The notes beneath the pieces were generated by a model. That model searched no databases, was not told the origin of the DNA, and saw nothing but the letters and a program-made list of their open reading frames with translations. 64,000 bases of DNA, from positions 1,302,001 through 1,366,000 of the forward strand of contig NZ_CP035758.1 in the NCBI RefSeq assembly GCF_004208415.1. Reading direction: 5' to 3'. This stretch comes from Ktedonosporobacter rubrisoli. Lineage in GTDB: Bacteria; Chloroflexota; Ktedonobacteria; Ktedonobacterales; Ktedonobacteraceae. Shown here in pieces: positions 43,039-52,456 of the stretch. Each line of letters begins with the position of its first letter. Position 1 is the first letter of the stretch. A program made the translations under genes and the position numbers.

Positions 43039-43956
43039 CTAAGCTCCTACGTTTGTTCCCCAGGCCGTAAGCATCGGCCAGGTAATTACCAGGTTGGGTT
43101 GTCGCAAATCATTCAGCATGCGCTGATAGAGCTCCTCGTAATCCTCTGACGGCCCTCTCCATTTCCGAATAAAGGGCAAGGACGTCCGAAAGGCCAGCCT
43201 CATATCTTCAGCAAAATGCTGCCCCGACTCAGTTGCCATACGAAATTCCATCTTGTACGCGCGCGTCTGCACCTGCTGTACCCCATGCTGCTGCAGCAGG
43301 CGCGCCAGCTCACTGACCACCCCATCGCTCTTTGCTGTGAAAAAGTGTCCAGCCTGGTGGAACGCTTCTACTAAGAGCTCAAACAGACGGGTCAAGGCCT
43401 CACTGCTGCTATAGGCCATCAAATCACTTTCCGTCAGTCGAATCACGCCGCCCGGCTTACATACGCGCTGATACTCGCTGAGCAGCTTGGGCCAATCCCA
43501 GGTCCGCAACCAGCTGCCCGCCGCACGATGATTGACCAGATCAAAATAGTGCCGGGGAAAATCAAGCCTGCGCAAGGCATCCATCACCTGAAACTCAACG
43601 CGCTCGCTGACGCCTTGAGCCTCGGCTTGATCGCGGGCATACGCCAGCAAGTTCCTGCTCGCATCCACGCCAATGAGCAGCGAAAGATGGGGATAGGTTT
43701 GCGCGGCTTCAATGAGCCAATCGCCGGTTCCACATCCCACATCCAGGATACGAGAAAAGCGGCTCGGATCGGGCTGTTCGGGCAGCACGCCACCCATCGC
43801 CTTAGTCAACATCTGATCCTGAATATGCAGACGGGTCAACTCGGCTTCATTGGAGCGATCCTGGACAAAATAGGTGCTTGGTTGTTCTTGGGGTTGCTGA
43901 GGAGAGGATGTCACGCTAGCGCCTCCTTGCTCTGGAATTCTGCCTCTCTGCCCCAT
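43039..43956 (-). CDS. Class I SAM methyltransferase, duplicated copy 2
   Basis: The second 305 aa copy has the same motifs as copy 1 (DVGCGTGDW, GVDASRNLLAYA, CKPGGVIRLTESD) and the same C-terminus pattern (WGTNVGA against WGTNTSV). Divergence begins at residue about 179 and continues to the end, including FTAKSDGVVSELARLLQQHG against FTAKSDGMVSELAHLLQQHG. It precedes the ligase end on the same strand with a 160 bp gap. A recent gene conversion of the 5' half would explain the mosaic pattern. Confidence 0.87.
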   Translation of the reverse strand: MGQRGRIPEQGGASVTSSPQQPQEQPSTYFVQDRSNEAELTRLHIQDQMLTKAMGGVLPEQPDPSRFSRILDVGCGTGDWLIEAAQTYPHLSLLIGVDASRNLLAYARDQAEAQGVSERVEFQVMDALRRLDFPRHYFDLVNHRAAGSWLRTWDWPKLLSEYQRVCKPGGVIRLTESDLMAYSSSEALTRLFELLVEAFHQAGHFFTAKSDGVVSELARLLQQHGVQQVQTRAYKMEFRMATESGQHFAEDMRLAFRTSLPFIRKWRGPSEDYEELYQRMLNDLRQPNLVITWPMLTAWGTNVGA

Positions 43957-44117
43957 GCTCTATGTAGCATGGGCTTGTGCTTTCAGTATAGCAAATCTTT
44001 GTACATCGTGTCGAGCAGCTAGTACCCGACTTTGGTCCTTTCTTTCATTCTTCCCGTAACCCTGTGAGCTTCCAGGAAAGAGAGCGCTCTGAACGGCGAT
44101 GATCTTGAGCCGAAGGC

Positions 44118-45677
44118 TTAGCATTGCTGCGCAGCTTGCCATTTCAGGCGCAAGACATGCTTTTGAATCTTCCCTACCGAGGTGCGCGGCAACGTATCGA
44201 CGAGTTGAACGAAGCTCGGCACCTTGAATTTCGCCAGCCGTGCGCTACACCAACTCATGACCTCTTGCTCACTGATACTACTGCCCTGACGAGGAACTAC
44301 GAAGGCAACGATGGCCTCATCACGCATAGCATCGGGTACGCCAACCACGGCGACATCAAAAATGGCTGGATGCTCTTTGATAACACTCTCAACCTCACTA
44401 GCAGCGATGTTCTCTCCCGCACGTTTGATCATATCTTTGCGTCGATCTACAAAGTAGACATAGCCATCCTCGGTATAGCTTACATTGTCGCCAGTGTAGA
44501 GCCAGCCATCCTTAAGAGCGGCCTTTGTTGCGGCCTCATCCTTATAATAGCCGCGCATCAGGGAGATACCCGGCAAGCCTCCTACCAGCAACTGGCCCAC
44601 TATACCGGCTGGTACATCGTTCCCATTATCATCAACCACCCGACAGACATAGCCAGGCGCGGGCCGGCCTATCGAGAGCGGATCGCGTTTATCATCAAGC
44701 GGATTCATCAGCGGGGTGCCCATGGTTTCCGTCATCCCATAGATCTGCATGAGGGGCACAGCAAAGCGCTCTTCCCATTCCTGTAACTGGCTGGGGCTGA
44801 GATTCTGGGCAAAAATCGCTAGCCGCAAGCGATGGCTTCGCGCCTGAGAATCATACGGTTGGGCCAGCAACATACGCATGGGAGCCGCAAAGAGACTGGC
44901 TACGCTTGCCCGATGGCGTATCGCCTGCGCAAAATAACGACTAGCGCTGAAGCGGTCCATCAGCAACAGTGTGGCTCCCGTTACTAGAACTGACATCATA
45001 CTGTAGTACTGGGCATTACCATGAAAGAGAGGCAAAACTGTAAGGAATCTATCTTCTGGCCCCAGGCGCATACCTTTAGCAATGGTCTCGCCGGCATAGA
45101 CATAGTTGGCATGGGTTACCAGTACCCCTTTAGGCTTAGCGGTTGTGCCCGACGTATAGAGAATTGCGGCCTCATCCTCAGAACGAACCTTGATAGATGG
45201 CGCGCTGACAGTAGAAGTGCTGCGCATGGCAGTCGCGAACGGTTCCTGATCGATGATGAAGACCTCTTGCAACACTGGATAGAAAGCTCTGATGTCCGCA
45301 AACTGCTGCGCATAAGCAGGCGCGGTTACGCTGATTTTGCATTCCGCATGCTGCAGAATATAGCTCAGTTCGTTGAGGCTCGAAGCTGTATTTGTGGGAA
45401 CAATGATAGCTCCCAGGCGCGCACAAGCGAACCAGCTAAAGACAAATTCGGGGCAGTTCGTGAGATGGATGTTTACCTTCGTCCCCTGGGACACACCATG
45501 CTCATAGAAGAGGGCCGCGATCCGGTTGACGATTTCATCAGCCCGTTTCCAGCTAAATGTCTCAACCTGCTGCGCCGTATCCTCAAAGATCAGGAATTCG
45601 CGCTCAGGTTGATGGCAAGCGTGCGCCGCTAGCATGCCGGCAAGAGTACGCTTGCCAACGCTGCTCAAGATATGCAT
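44118..45677 (-). CDS. AMP-dependent acyl-CoA synthetase/ligase (CaiC/aromatic-acid type)
   Basis: The 519 aa protein carries the AMP-binding core AILYTSGTTAKPKGVLVTHA, the IYGMTETMGTPL motif, GWLYTGDNVSYTEDGYVYFV and the C-terminal lysine motif PRTSVGKIQKHVLR. The enzyme would activate a carboxylic acid to an acyl-adenylate and then a CoA thioester. The substrate acid is not evident. ATG 45677 follows GGAGAAAAA. It is the last gene of a minus-strand run that includes a regulator, cyclase, MFS and FAH-family enzyme, so its product probably feeds the same pathway. Confidence 0.86.
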   Translation of the reverse strand: MHILSSVGKRTLAGMLAAHACHQPEREFLIFEDTAQQVETFSWKRADEIVNRIAALFYEHGVSQGTKVNIHLTNCPEFVFSWFACARLGAIIVPTNTASSLNELSYILQHAECKISVTAPAYAQQFADIRAFYPVLQEVFIIDQEPFATAMRSTSTVSAPSIKVRSEDEAAILYTSGTTAKPKGVLVTHANYVYAGETIAKGMRLGPEDRFLTVLPLFHGNAQYYSMMSVLVTGATLLLMDRFSASRYFAQAIRHRASVASLFAAPMRMLLAQPYDSQARSHRLRLAIFAQNLSPSQLQEWEERFAVPLMQIYGMTETMGTPLMNPLDDKRDPLSIGRPAPGYVCRVVDDNGNDVPAGIVGQLLVGGLPGISLMRGYYKDEAATKAALKDGWLYTGDNVSYTEDGYVYFVDRRKDMIKRAGENIAASEVESVIKEHPAIFDVAVVGVPDAMRDEAIVAFVVPRQGSSISEQEVMSWCSARLAKFKVPSFVQLVDTLPRTSVGKIQKHVLRLKWQAAQQC

Positions 45678-45783
45678 AGTTTTTCTCCATACCTCTCCGT
45701 GCCGCCTGCCAGCGCGATTTTTATCATCACACTGGCAAGCTTATTTGCGCGCGAGAAGCGCCCAAACACAATACATAGAGAGG

Positions 45784-46755
45784 CTAAGCGCGGTTTCCAA
45801 TCCGGTTAGCCAGAACCCCTATACCCTCTACTTCAGCTTCCACAAGATCGCCGGGCGCGATCCAGCGCTCCAGCTCTAAGCCGCAGCCACGCCCTACCGT
45901 ACCGCTGCCCAGCACATCGCCCGGAAAAATCTCTTCCTCATTCGAGAGGTATTCAATGATTTGGGCAAATGAGAAGCGCATGCGACCAATTGTACCGGCT
46001 GACCATTCCTCGCCATTCACCCGCAAAGTCATTTGCGCATGTAATGCATCGAATTCGTCCGCGGTAGCCAGGCAAGGGCCAATAGCTGTCGCGAAATCCT
46101 TGCCTTTGAATGGTCCCAGCCCTACCGACATCTCGCGCATCTGGATATCGCGCGCCGAGAAATCGTTGAAGATAGAATAGCCATAAATGTACTTTTCTGC
46201 CTCGGCAGCGCTGATGTCTTTGCCTCTGCGCCCAATAATTGCGCACTGCTCCAATTCATAGTCGAGTTTCTGGGTATAACGCGGCCAGCCCACGGTCTCA
46301 TCCGGCCCAATAACGGCATCAGGATTGCCTTTATAGCAGACGGGCATATTATACCACTCCACTGGAATGTTTTTCAGGCTATTGAGCACGTGTTCCTCAA
46401 CAACCATGAAATCATGTATGCGGCGCGGTCGCGGGATAGGCGCACATAAGCGCACATGCTCCCGCTGAAAAACGAGTTGCTCGCCCTTTGCTCCCTGCTG
46501 CTCTTGTGTTGGCAGGACGAGGGCCAGGGCCTCGCGAACGGTTTGCAAGGTACGCTCACCCCCGGCGATAAAGCTTATCATCTCCACAGGAGCCAGAAAA
46601 TCGGCCTCCCTGTAGGCATCCTCGCCATGATGCGTACGCCTGAGATATTCGGCTACAACGAAATTCGCATCAACGATTGTCTCATCGTCGCGCCACACGC
46701 CTACACGGCGGAAGGGACCCAGGACGGTTTGCACTTCATAGGTTACAAGTCTCAT
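45784..46755 (-). CDS. Fumarylacetoacetate hydrolase-family enzyme
   Basis: The 323 aa product has the FAH C-terminal fold: RIHDFMVVEEHVLN, a KLDYELEQCAIIGRRGKDIS block with the E-x-E metal ligands, YSIFNDFSARDIQMREM, and GDVLGSGTVGRGCGLE, which carries the active-site glycine-rich turn. Members cleave C-C bonds of acylpyruvates or hydrate 2-keto acids. The gene starts at ATG 46755 and overlaps the upstream MFS stop by 4 bp (ATGA), so it is translationally coupled. Aromatic or pyruvate-type catabolism is suggested by this context. Confidence 0.85.
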   Translation of the reverse strand: MRLVTYEVQTVLGPFRRVGVWRDDETIVDANFVVAEYLRRTHHGEDAYREADFLAPVEMISFIAGGERTLQTVREALALVLPTQEQQGAKGEQLVFQREHVRLCAPIPRPRRIHDFMVVEEHVLNSLKNIPVEWYNMPVCYKGNPDAVIGPDETVGWPRYTQKLDYELEQCAIIGRRGKDISAAEAEKYIYGYSIFNDFSARDIQMREMSVGLGPFKGKDFATAIGPCLATADEFDALHAQMTLRVNGEEWSAGTIGRMRFSFAQIIEYLSNEEEIFPGDVLGSGTVGRGCGLELERWIAPGDLVEAEVEGIGVLANRIGNRA

Positions 46756-48002
46756 TTCACACCTTCTTCTACGGCAATGCGAGCCTCTTGCTGCGCCGGA
46801 GCCTTGAGGGGCTCGCGCGCAGCAAAACCAATCACAGCAAAAATAATACTCACCACGCCGAGAAATATCCAGGCTCCTGTAAAACCACTGGCGGCTTCAA
46901 TCAGGCCAAATCCGAGCGGAACAAGGAAGCCACCTACCGCCGCCAGAGTGAGCATCAACCCTTCAGCAGTAGCAACATCCTCGGGAAAGATCTGGTCACT
47001 ATAATGGCCGGGCGATGCCGTCCAGGCGGCAAAGCTATAGATAAGCAGGAAGCCCACGAACACGGCAATGATCCAGGTGCCAACGACACCAGCAAAGGGC
47101 AAGACAAGCAGACCCAGACCAAGGAGCAGAGGAGGGGCAAGAATAACTAGCTTCAAGGCGCGCGCGCGGTCGGCGAAGTAACCGCCAATAATCGAGCCGG
47201 GGATGCCAGCCAGCACAATCACAGCGGCCATAAGACCAGCCTGCCCCTCCGAGAAATGGAAGGTGGCTACCGCGTAGGTGCTCATGAGCTGCGATGCCGT
47301 AAAGTAGGCTCCATAGGCTCCCAGGAGAGCCAGGCCAAGGAGCCAGAGATCCTTATTGCCGAGCACGCGACCAACCGCTGACCACCTGATCGCCTTTGCC
47401 TCTAGCTCTACTTGCTCATCGTCTGGCGTACGCAACCAGACAAGCGAAACGGCGAAGATCAGCATGCCAATCAAGCCGCCAATGAGCAAGGCCATGGACC
47501 AGCTCACGGCCTCAATCAGACTGACCCAGGCAAAAAGGCCAAGGGCCGCACCAAGCGCAAAGGCAGCTCCGCCAGAGATGCCGAGCGCCAGAGCCAACTC
47601 GCGCCCGCGGAACCAGCTAGTGACCATGGAAAAGCCGCAGCCCACGAACAACGAGGCACCTACACCTGTGATAATGCGCAAAACCAGTAACCACGCATAG
47701 TCTGGCGCTAGAGCTGTGGCGATTGTCCCCAACGATTCGAGCAAGATGCCGGCTAGCAGCGTATTACGCAAGCCAAAACGATAGGCTAGAAAGCCTGTAG
47801 GAATGTGGAAGATGCCATAGCCAGCCAGGAAAAGCGAGATGAGCAAGGCCAGTTGCGGAACCTGCAACCCGAAGCGTGGCCCAATGACAGAGAAGGCGGC
47901 GGCGATGTTAAACCAGTTTAAGGTTAACTGGACAAAACCGAGCGAGAGAAGCAGGAGCATCCACCAGCGCGCAGAGCCATCTCTTGATAACGATGTTTTC
48001 AT
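46752..48002 (-). CDS. MFS transporter of the catabolic operon
   Basis: The 416 aa protein has 12 membrane segments, starting WWMLLLLSLGFVQLTLNWFN and LLISLFLAGYGIFHIPTGFL, and a central cytoplasmic loop with RTPDDEQVELEAKAIRW. MFS sequence motif A is weak (GFLAYRFGLRNTLLAG). It overlaps the FAH-family gene and follows the cyclase gene by 10 bp. It probably imports the acid or aromatic substrate of the operon. Confidence 0.87.
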   Translation of the reverse strand: MKTSLSRDGSARWWMLLLLSLGFVQLTLNWFNIAAAFSVIGPRFGLQVPQLALLISLFLAGYGIFHIPTGFLAYRFGLRNTLLAGILLESLGTIATALAPDYAWLLVLRIITGVGASLFVGCGFSMVTSWFRGRELALALGISGGAAFALGAALGLFAWVSLIEAVSWSMALLIGGLIGMLIFAVSLVWLRTPDDEQVELEAKAIRWSAVGRVLGNKDLWLLGLALLGAYGAYFTASQLMSTYAVATFHFSEGQAGLMAAVIVLAGIPGSIIGGYFADRARALKLVILAPPLLLGLGLLVLPFAGVVGTWIIAVFVGFLLIYSFAAWTASPGHYSDQIFPEDVATAEGLMLTLAAVGGFLVPLGFGLIEAASGFTGAWIFLGVVSIIFAVIGFAAREPLKAPAQQEARIAVEEGVK

Positions 48003-48012
48003 GCCCGTATAC

Positions 48013-48780
48013 CTATTCTTTTACTATAGCGACTGGACGCGCCCAACCGCCGCTCGCTCCCTGGATCTTCACAGGAAAACAAGATATGGTGAAACCATAT
48101 GGCTGGGGAATCTTGTCGAGGTTGGCAAGTTTCTCAATCTGGCAATATTCCTTCTGGATTCCGGCAAAGTGGGCTTCCCACACAACGCGGCCATCGCCTG
48201 TGCGCTTGAATTCTTCGGCCATATCCTCAAAGCGCCTATCAAAACCATACATGTCAACGCCGATAACCTTGATGCCCTGGTTGACCAGCCAGAGGGTCGA
48301 ATCCCAGGTCATGCCAGGCTGCTCAAAATATTCTGGCTGAGAGAGAAACTTGTCGCGCCCAGACATGATCAGTACGATGTCAAGTGGCTTTAAGCGATAA
48401 TCGATGCGCTCTAAAGCTTGCTGAAGATCCGCGATGGTGATGCGCTCTTTGGGTCGCTTGTGGCGCATATCCAGCACAACTCCATCACCATAAAACCACT
48501 CAAGCGGGCACTCATCGATAGTACGCGCTTTCTTGCCTTCACTCATTGGGCCATAATGCCAGGGCGCATCGACATGGGTTCCGGCATGCGTAATGAGCGT
48601 GATTTCTTCAAACGCAGCACCTTTCCCCTCTGAAAGCACGAGATCCTTCTCGGCAACGCCAAAGGCCCCTTTCATCCACTCAAGACCTTCTCCTTCATGG
48701 GTGAGATAATGGAAGGCCGGTTTCCAGGGATCATACAAAGCCTGATTTGCAAGCGGCACACTTAGATCAATGAAACGCAT
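48013..48780 (-). CDS. Cyclase-family (kynurenine formamidase-like) metal hydrolase
   Basis: The 255 aa protein carries the HxGTHxDxPxH metal motif as HAGTHVDAPWHYG and the SVPLANQALYDPWKP N-terminal block. This fold includes kynurenine formamidases, isatin hydrolases and related cyclic-amide hydrolases that use Mn or Zn. ATG 48780 starts MRFIDLS; a longer in-frame start is not supported. It is the first enzyme gene after the GAF-LuxR regulator and lies 10 bp before the MFS gene. Confidence 0.87.
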   Translation of the reverse strand: MRFIDLSVPLANQALYDPWKPAFHYLTHEGEGLEWMKGAFGVAEKDLVLSEGKGAAFEEITLITHAGTHVDAPWHYGPMSEGKKARTIDECPLEWFYGDGVVLDMRHKRPKERITIADLQQALERIDYRLKPLDIVLIMSGRDKFLSQPEYFEQPGMTWDSTLWLVNQGIKVIGVDMYGFDRRFEDMAEEFKRTGDGRVVWEAHFAGIQKEYCQIEKLANLDKIPQPYGFTISCFPVKIQGASGGWARPVAIVKE

Positions 48781-48942
48781 AGGTATCCTACCTTTCGTGA
48801 AAATAAATACTGCAGAAAATTCAAGACAAGCGGACATACTGTCATGTTGTGTAATAAAACTTATTTCTCAAAGCCGGCAGGAACGTGGGCTATCTTGCGT
48901 ACATTAGAGCCAACGCACAGTGTTTAAACAGGCAATCAGTGT

Positions 48943-49650
48943 TTAGACGACGATCCCGAGACGCAGGGCAGTTGTTGCCAGGTGGGTACGATTGCGGCAT
49001 TCAAGTTTCCGCTGCAAACGACGCAGGTGAAAGCGGATCGTACTTGCCTCGATATGCAAAATTTCTGCCATCTCTTCATCCGAGAGGCCCAGCGTCAAAA
49101 GATAAAGAATATTCCATTCGCGCTCGCTGCAATCGTAGCGGCGGTAGACCGGCTGATTCTCAGCAATAAGCGGCCCGTTGCTAAGAGTGGCTTCCTGAGT
49201 ACGCCGCCAGAGTGCATCGATAGCTTCTATCAAGAGCTTTGCTACATCTTCAGAGAAGGCGTTCTGTGAGCGCTTGGCGCCATAGATGAGAAAACCGGCC
49301 CTGACAAAAGGTACGCAAAGAACACTCCTTATCCCTTCAACCTCTACAACTCGGTAGGAGCGAAAGCGATTATCGCGGTAATAGTCATTGGTCCAAACAG
49401 GAGCAGAGTGCGTCCAGGCCCAGCCACCCTGTCCAAAGGGGAGGTGCATCGTATGGTAGCTATATTCATCCGAACGTAAGCCAAGCTTAAGCCCAAGTTG
49501 AAATTTAGCAGGGTCCTGGGTCTGCGCTTTGGTATACATCACATCAAGCTGAAAAGAGGAGAGAAGTTGGTACAATGCGATCTGCATGCGAGTCGTGGTT
49601 CCATCCAACTCTAGTCTTTGAGATGGTAGCTCATTGTTAGGAATCATCAC
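48943..49650 (-). CDS. GAF-LuxR regulator of the catabolic operon
   Basis: The 235 aa product has an N-terminal GAF-like ligand domain (about residues 20-160), with GQGGWAWTHSAPVWTNDYYR, VEGIRSVLCVPFVRAGFLIY and a helical end, then a LuxR HTH (CSEREWNILYLLTLGLSDEE, then IEASTIRFHLRRLQRKLECR). The size resembles LuxR quorum regulators, but the first domain looks more like GAF. It lies 160 bp upstream of the cyclase gene on the same strand, so it may activate its neighbours in response to a small aromatic or heterocyclic compound. Confidence 0.8.
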   Translation of the reverse strand: MMIPNNELPSQRLELDGTTTRMQIALYQLLSSFQLDVMYTKAQTQDPAKFQLGLKLGLRSDEYSYHTMHLPFGQGGWAWTHSAPVWTNDYYRDNRFRSYRVVEVEGIRSVLCVPFVRAGFLIYGAKRSQNAFSEDVAKLLIEAIDALWRRTQEATLSNGPLIAENQPVYRRYDCSEREWNILYLLTLGLSDEEMAEILHIEASTIRFHLRRLQRKLECRNRTHLATTALRLGIVV

Positions 49651-50144
49651 TTATTCCTTTCTACTGAAAGGTCGCAATGTGGATCATCTTTTTCTAACTA
49701 TACCATTGAAGATGTTAACAAACAACTATCAATATTGACAGTCAGGGTTATTTAATTTTTCTGTTTTGCCCCACCCACCCGAGAAGAAGGGAAAATGGGG
49801 CACGCCCCATGCCCCGGCAGAGGGCTGGCTGTCCTCTGATACCTGTCCCCGGACAGGGATACCTCTCTCCCAGAGAGGGTGCCCTCTCCAGTGGAGAGGT
49901 ATCTCCTGCTTCTCTAAAAACTAAATAGCCCTTGAGCGCGATGCCCCCTTAACAATCCCATTCCGGAGATAAAGGCAGGCGCGTTCGACTATTAGCTGTA
50001 TCCCTACCGCATTTTCCTATCAGCAGACTAGCATAGGGCTCAGCCAAAGAATGTTAGGGCGACATCCCCTTGCATTGACATAATGCTCGTAGGGATGTAC
50101 ATAAAGTAGTAACTATGTCCGCTTATCCCGAGAGGAAACCGCCA
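49651..50144. other. Long intergenic region with a hairpin cluster
   Basis: About 490 bases between the divergent GAF-LuxR gene and the dehydratase gene. The first 150 bases are AT-rich and probably hold the regulator's promoter. The five-palindrome array at 49796-49899 follows. The rest shows no feature that I can support. Confidence 0.4.
49796..49899. repeat. Array of five adjacent GC-rich palindromes
   Basis: In order: TGGGGCACGCCCCA (49796-49809), CAGAGG...CCTCTG (49818-49838), CCTGTCCCCGGACAGG (49842-49857), CCTCTCTCCCAGAGAGG (49862-49878) and CCTCTCCAGTGGAGAGG (49883-49899). The last three start at 20-21 bp intervals with short GATA- or GTGC-like spacers. The arms differ from one hairpin to the next, so the structure, not the sequence, is repeated. 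Confidence 0.6.
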
Positions 50145-52189
50145 ATGATGGATGATGAACTAGCTTTTGCCGAGCAGATGCAGGATCTTGAAACGCTCAT
50201 GCGCACAGAGCAGCCGGATATTTATGCTATTCCAACGCACGCGCCCGGCCCACAGGGTAAGCTCCCTTGACACCACAAATGTTGCGCGAGTGGAGCAGTG
50301 GCGATCTCTTTGGCCTGACACAGAATGTTGGCATGGGCTGGGACCCGAACAAAGTCTTGCGCAAACACATTTTGCTCCTTAGCACGCAGGGAGGCATACG
50401 CGCAGAGGATGGCACACCTGTTGCCCTTGGCTATCATACAGGTCACTGGGAAGTTGGCAGCTTGATGCGCGCGGCAGCTCTAGAGCTTCAGCGCCTGGGT
50501 ACGGTCCCTTACGCGGCCTACGTGAGCGATCCCTGTGATGGCCGCTCGCAAGGTACAACTGGCATGTTCGACTCGCTGCCCTATCGCAACGACGCCTCAC
50601 TCGTCATGCGCCGCCTGATTCGCTCCTTGCCCACGCGCAAAGCAGTCATGGGTATCGCCACCTGCGATAAAGGCTTGCCGGCGACAATGATGGCCCTTGC
50701 CTCGTTGCGCGAGCTGCCCGGCATTCTCGTTCCTGGCGGCGTAACCCTTCCGGCGGAGCAGGGCGAAGACGCGGGCAAAGTACAGACGATTGGCGTGCGT
50801 TACGTACATGGCGAGATCACACTTGAGCAAGCAGCGGAGGCGGCTTGCCGGGCCTGCGCCTCGCCCGGTGGTGGCTGCCAATTTCTTGGCACTGCCGCGA
50901 CATCCCAGGTGGTCGCGGAAGCCCTTGGTATCGCCTTGCCGCACTCTGCGCTGGCGCCTTCAGGTGAACCGATCTGGGAAGCTATGGCCGTACAGGCAGC
51001 GCGGGCGCTGCTGCGCCTGTTGTTGCTGGGCTGGGGCATGCAAGACATCCTGACCTCGGCTGCGGTTCGCAACGCGATGGTAGTTCACGCAGCCTTTGGC
51101 GGCTCGACCAACCTCCTGCTCCACATTCCGGCCATCGCCCACGCAGCCGGACTGCCTACGCCCGGCGTTACCGATTGGCAGCAGGTCAACCGCGAAGTGC
51201 CGCGCCTGGTCAGCGTGCTGCCCAACGGGCCTGTAGATCATCCAACCATTCGCGTTTTTCTGGCTGGGGGCGCGCCGGAAGTCATGCTCCACTTGCGGCG
51301 CAGCGGCTTGCTGGATACAAGCGTGCGCACCTGCAGTGGCCATACGCTGGACGAAGCCCTCAACTGGTGGGAACAATCAGCGCGCCGGAAACGCGTGCGC
51401 GAGCGGCTGCGCAGCGCTGACGGCATTGATCCCGACGACGTGATTATGGACCCGGCCAGGGCACGGGCTCGTGGCCTGACCTCTACCGTCACCTTTCCGA
51501 TTGGCAATCTGGCCCCCGAAGGCTCGGTCATCAAATCCACGGCGATAGATCCCAGCGTCGTTGATGCCGATGGCGTCTATCGGCATACGGGTCCGGCTCG
51601 CGTTTTTACCAGCGAGCGGGCGGCCATCGCCGCAATCAAGGCTGGACATATTCAGGCCGGCGACATACTTGTGTTGATGGGACGCGGACCAGCGGGTACC
51701 GGCATGGAGGAAACATATCAGCTCACCTCCGCCCTGAAGCATTTAGATTTCGGCAAACGGGTAGCCCTCGTAACCGATGCGCGCTTTTCTGGTGTATCTA
51801 CCGGCGCCTGTATTGGCCACGTCGGCCCAGAAGCGCTGACCGGGGGACCGCTGGGCAAGGTGCGCGACGGCGATATCATCAAGATCGAGATAGATCGTCA
51901 GCGCTTAGAAGGTAAAGTCGATTTTATCGGCGAAGGTGAAGAGCGTTTTAGCCCGCAGGAAGGAGCGGTAAGGCTCAAGGCACGCTCACCGCATCCAGAT
52001 CTAAGGCCCGATCCGCACCTGCCCGACGACAGCCGCCTATGGGCAGCGCTGCAGGCGGCCAGCGGCGGAGTCTGGCGCGGCTCCGTCTATGACGTCGAGC
52101 GCATTATCAAGGTTCTCGAAGTCGGGATGCGCGCCCTTGGCGAAGCAAAAGAGGCAAACAGCCAGGAGCATTCGCCACAAGACCAGTGA
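50145..52189 (+). pseudogene. yjhG: YjhG/YagF-type sugar-acid dehydratase (IlvD/EDD family), frameshifted near the N-terminus
   Basis: The main frame (from TTG 50267, 640 aa) contains [60 protein letters not shown] and GIATCDKG, the Fe-S and substrate blocks of D-xylonate dehydratase YjhG/YagF. Upstream, the frame starting at ATG 50145 (after GAGAGG) reads MDDELAFAEQMQDLETLMRT, then [11 protein letters not shown] and a TGA at 50268. That is the missing N-terminus and would join on as [12 protein letters not shown]. One base lost near CTCCCTTGACACC explains it. Translation could also restart at TTG 50267, since TTGA overlaps the stop. The frame is otherwise intact to 52189. Confidence 0.8.
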
Positions 52190-52456
52190 ACATGCGGCTC
52201 TGACACACCTTTGGGGATAAACTGATCTATAAAGAGGGACAATACGAACAATCTCATGTAAAACTTTCAAGCGCCAATAGAGGTTTCCCAGATTTTCTCT
52301 CTGCTCTCTCCTCGTGATCACGGAACTGTAGCTTTGAATATGGCACGAGCGGTATCCATCGCAAATGCTACAGGTCGTCAGAGTCTCCAATTGGACATGA
52401 GTGTTGTAAAGTAGAAATGTGATCAAAACAAAGAAGTCAGGAAAGGACCAATACTC

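Noticed and set aside
49796..49899. CRISPR array
   Set aside because: The units have different arm sequences, spacers of only 4-5 bp and no cas genes nearby. A repeat/spacer pattern is absent.
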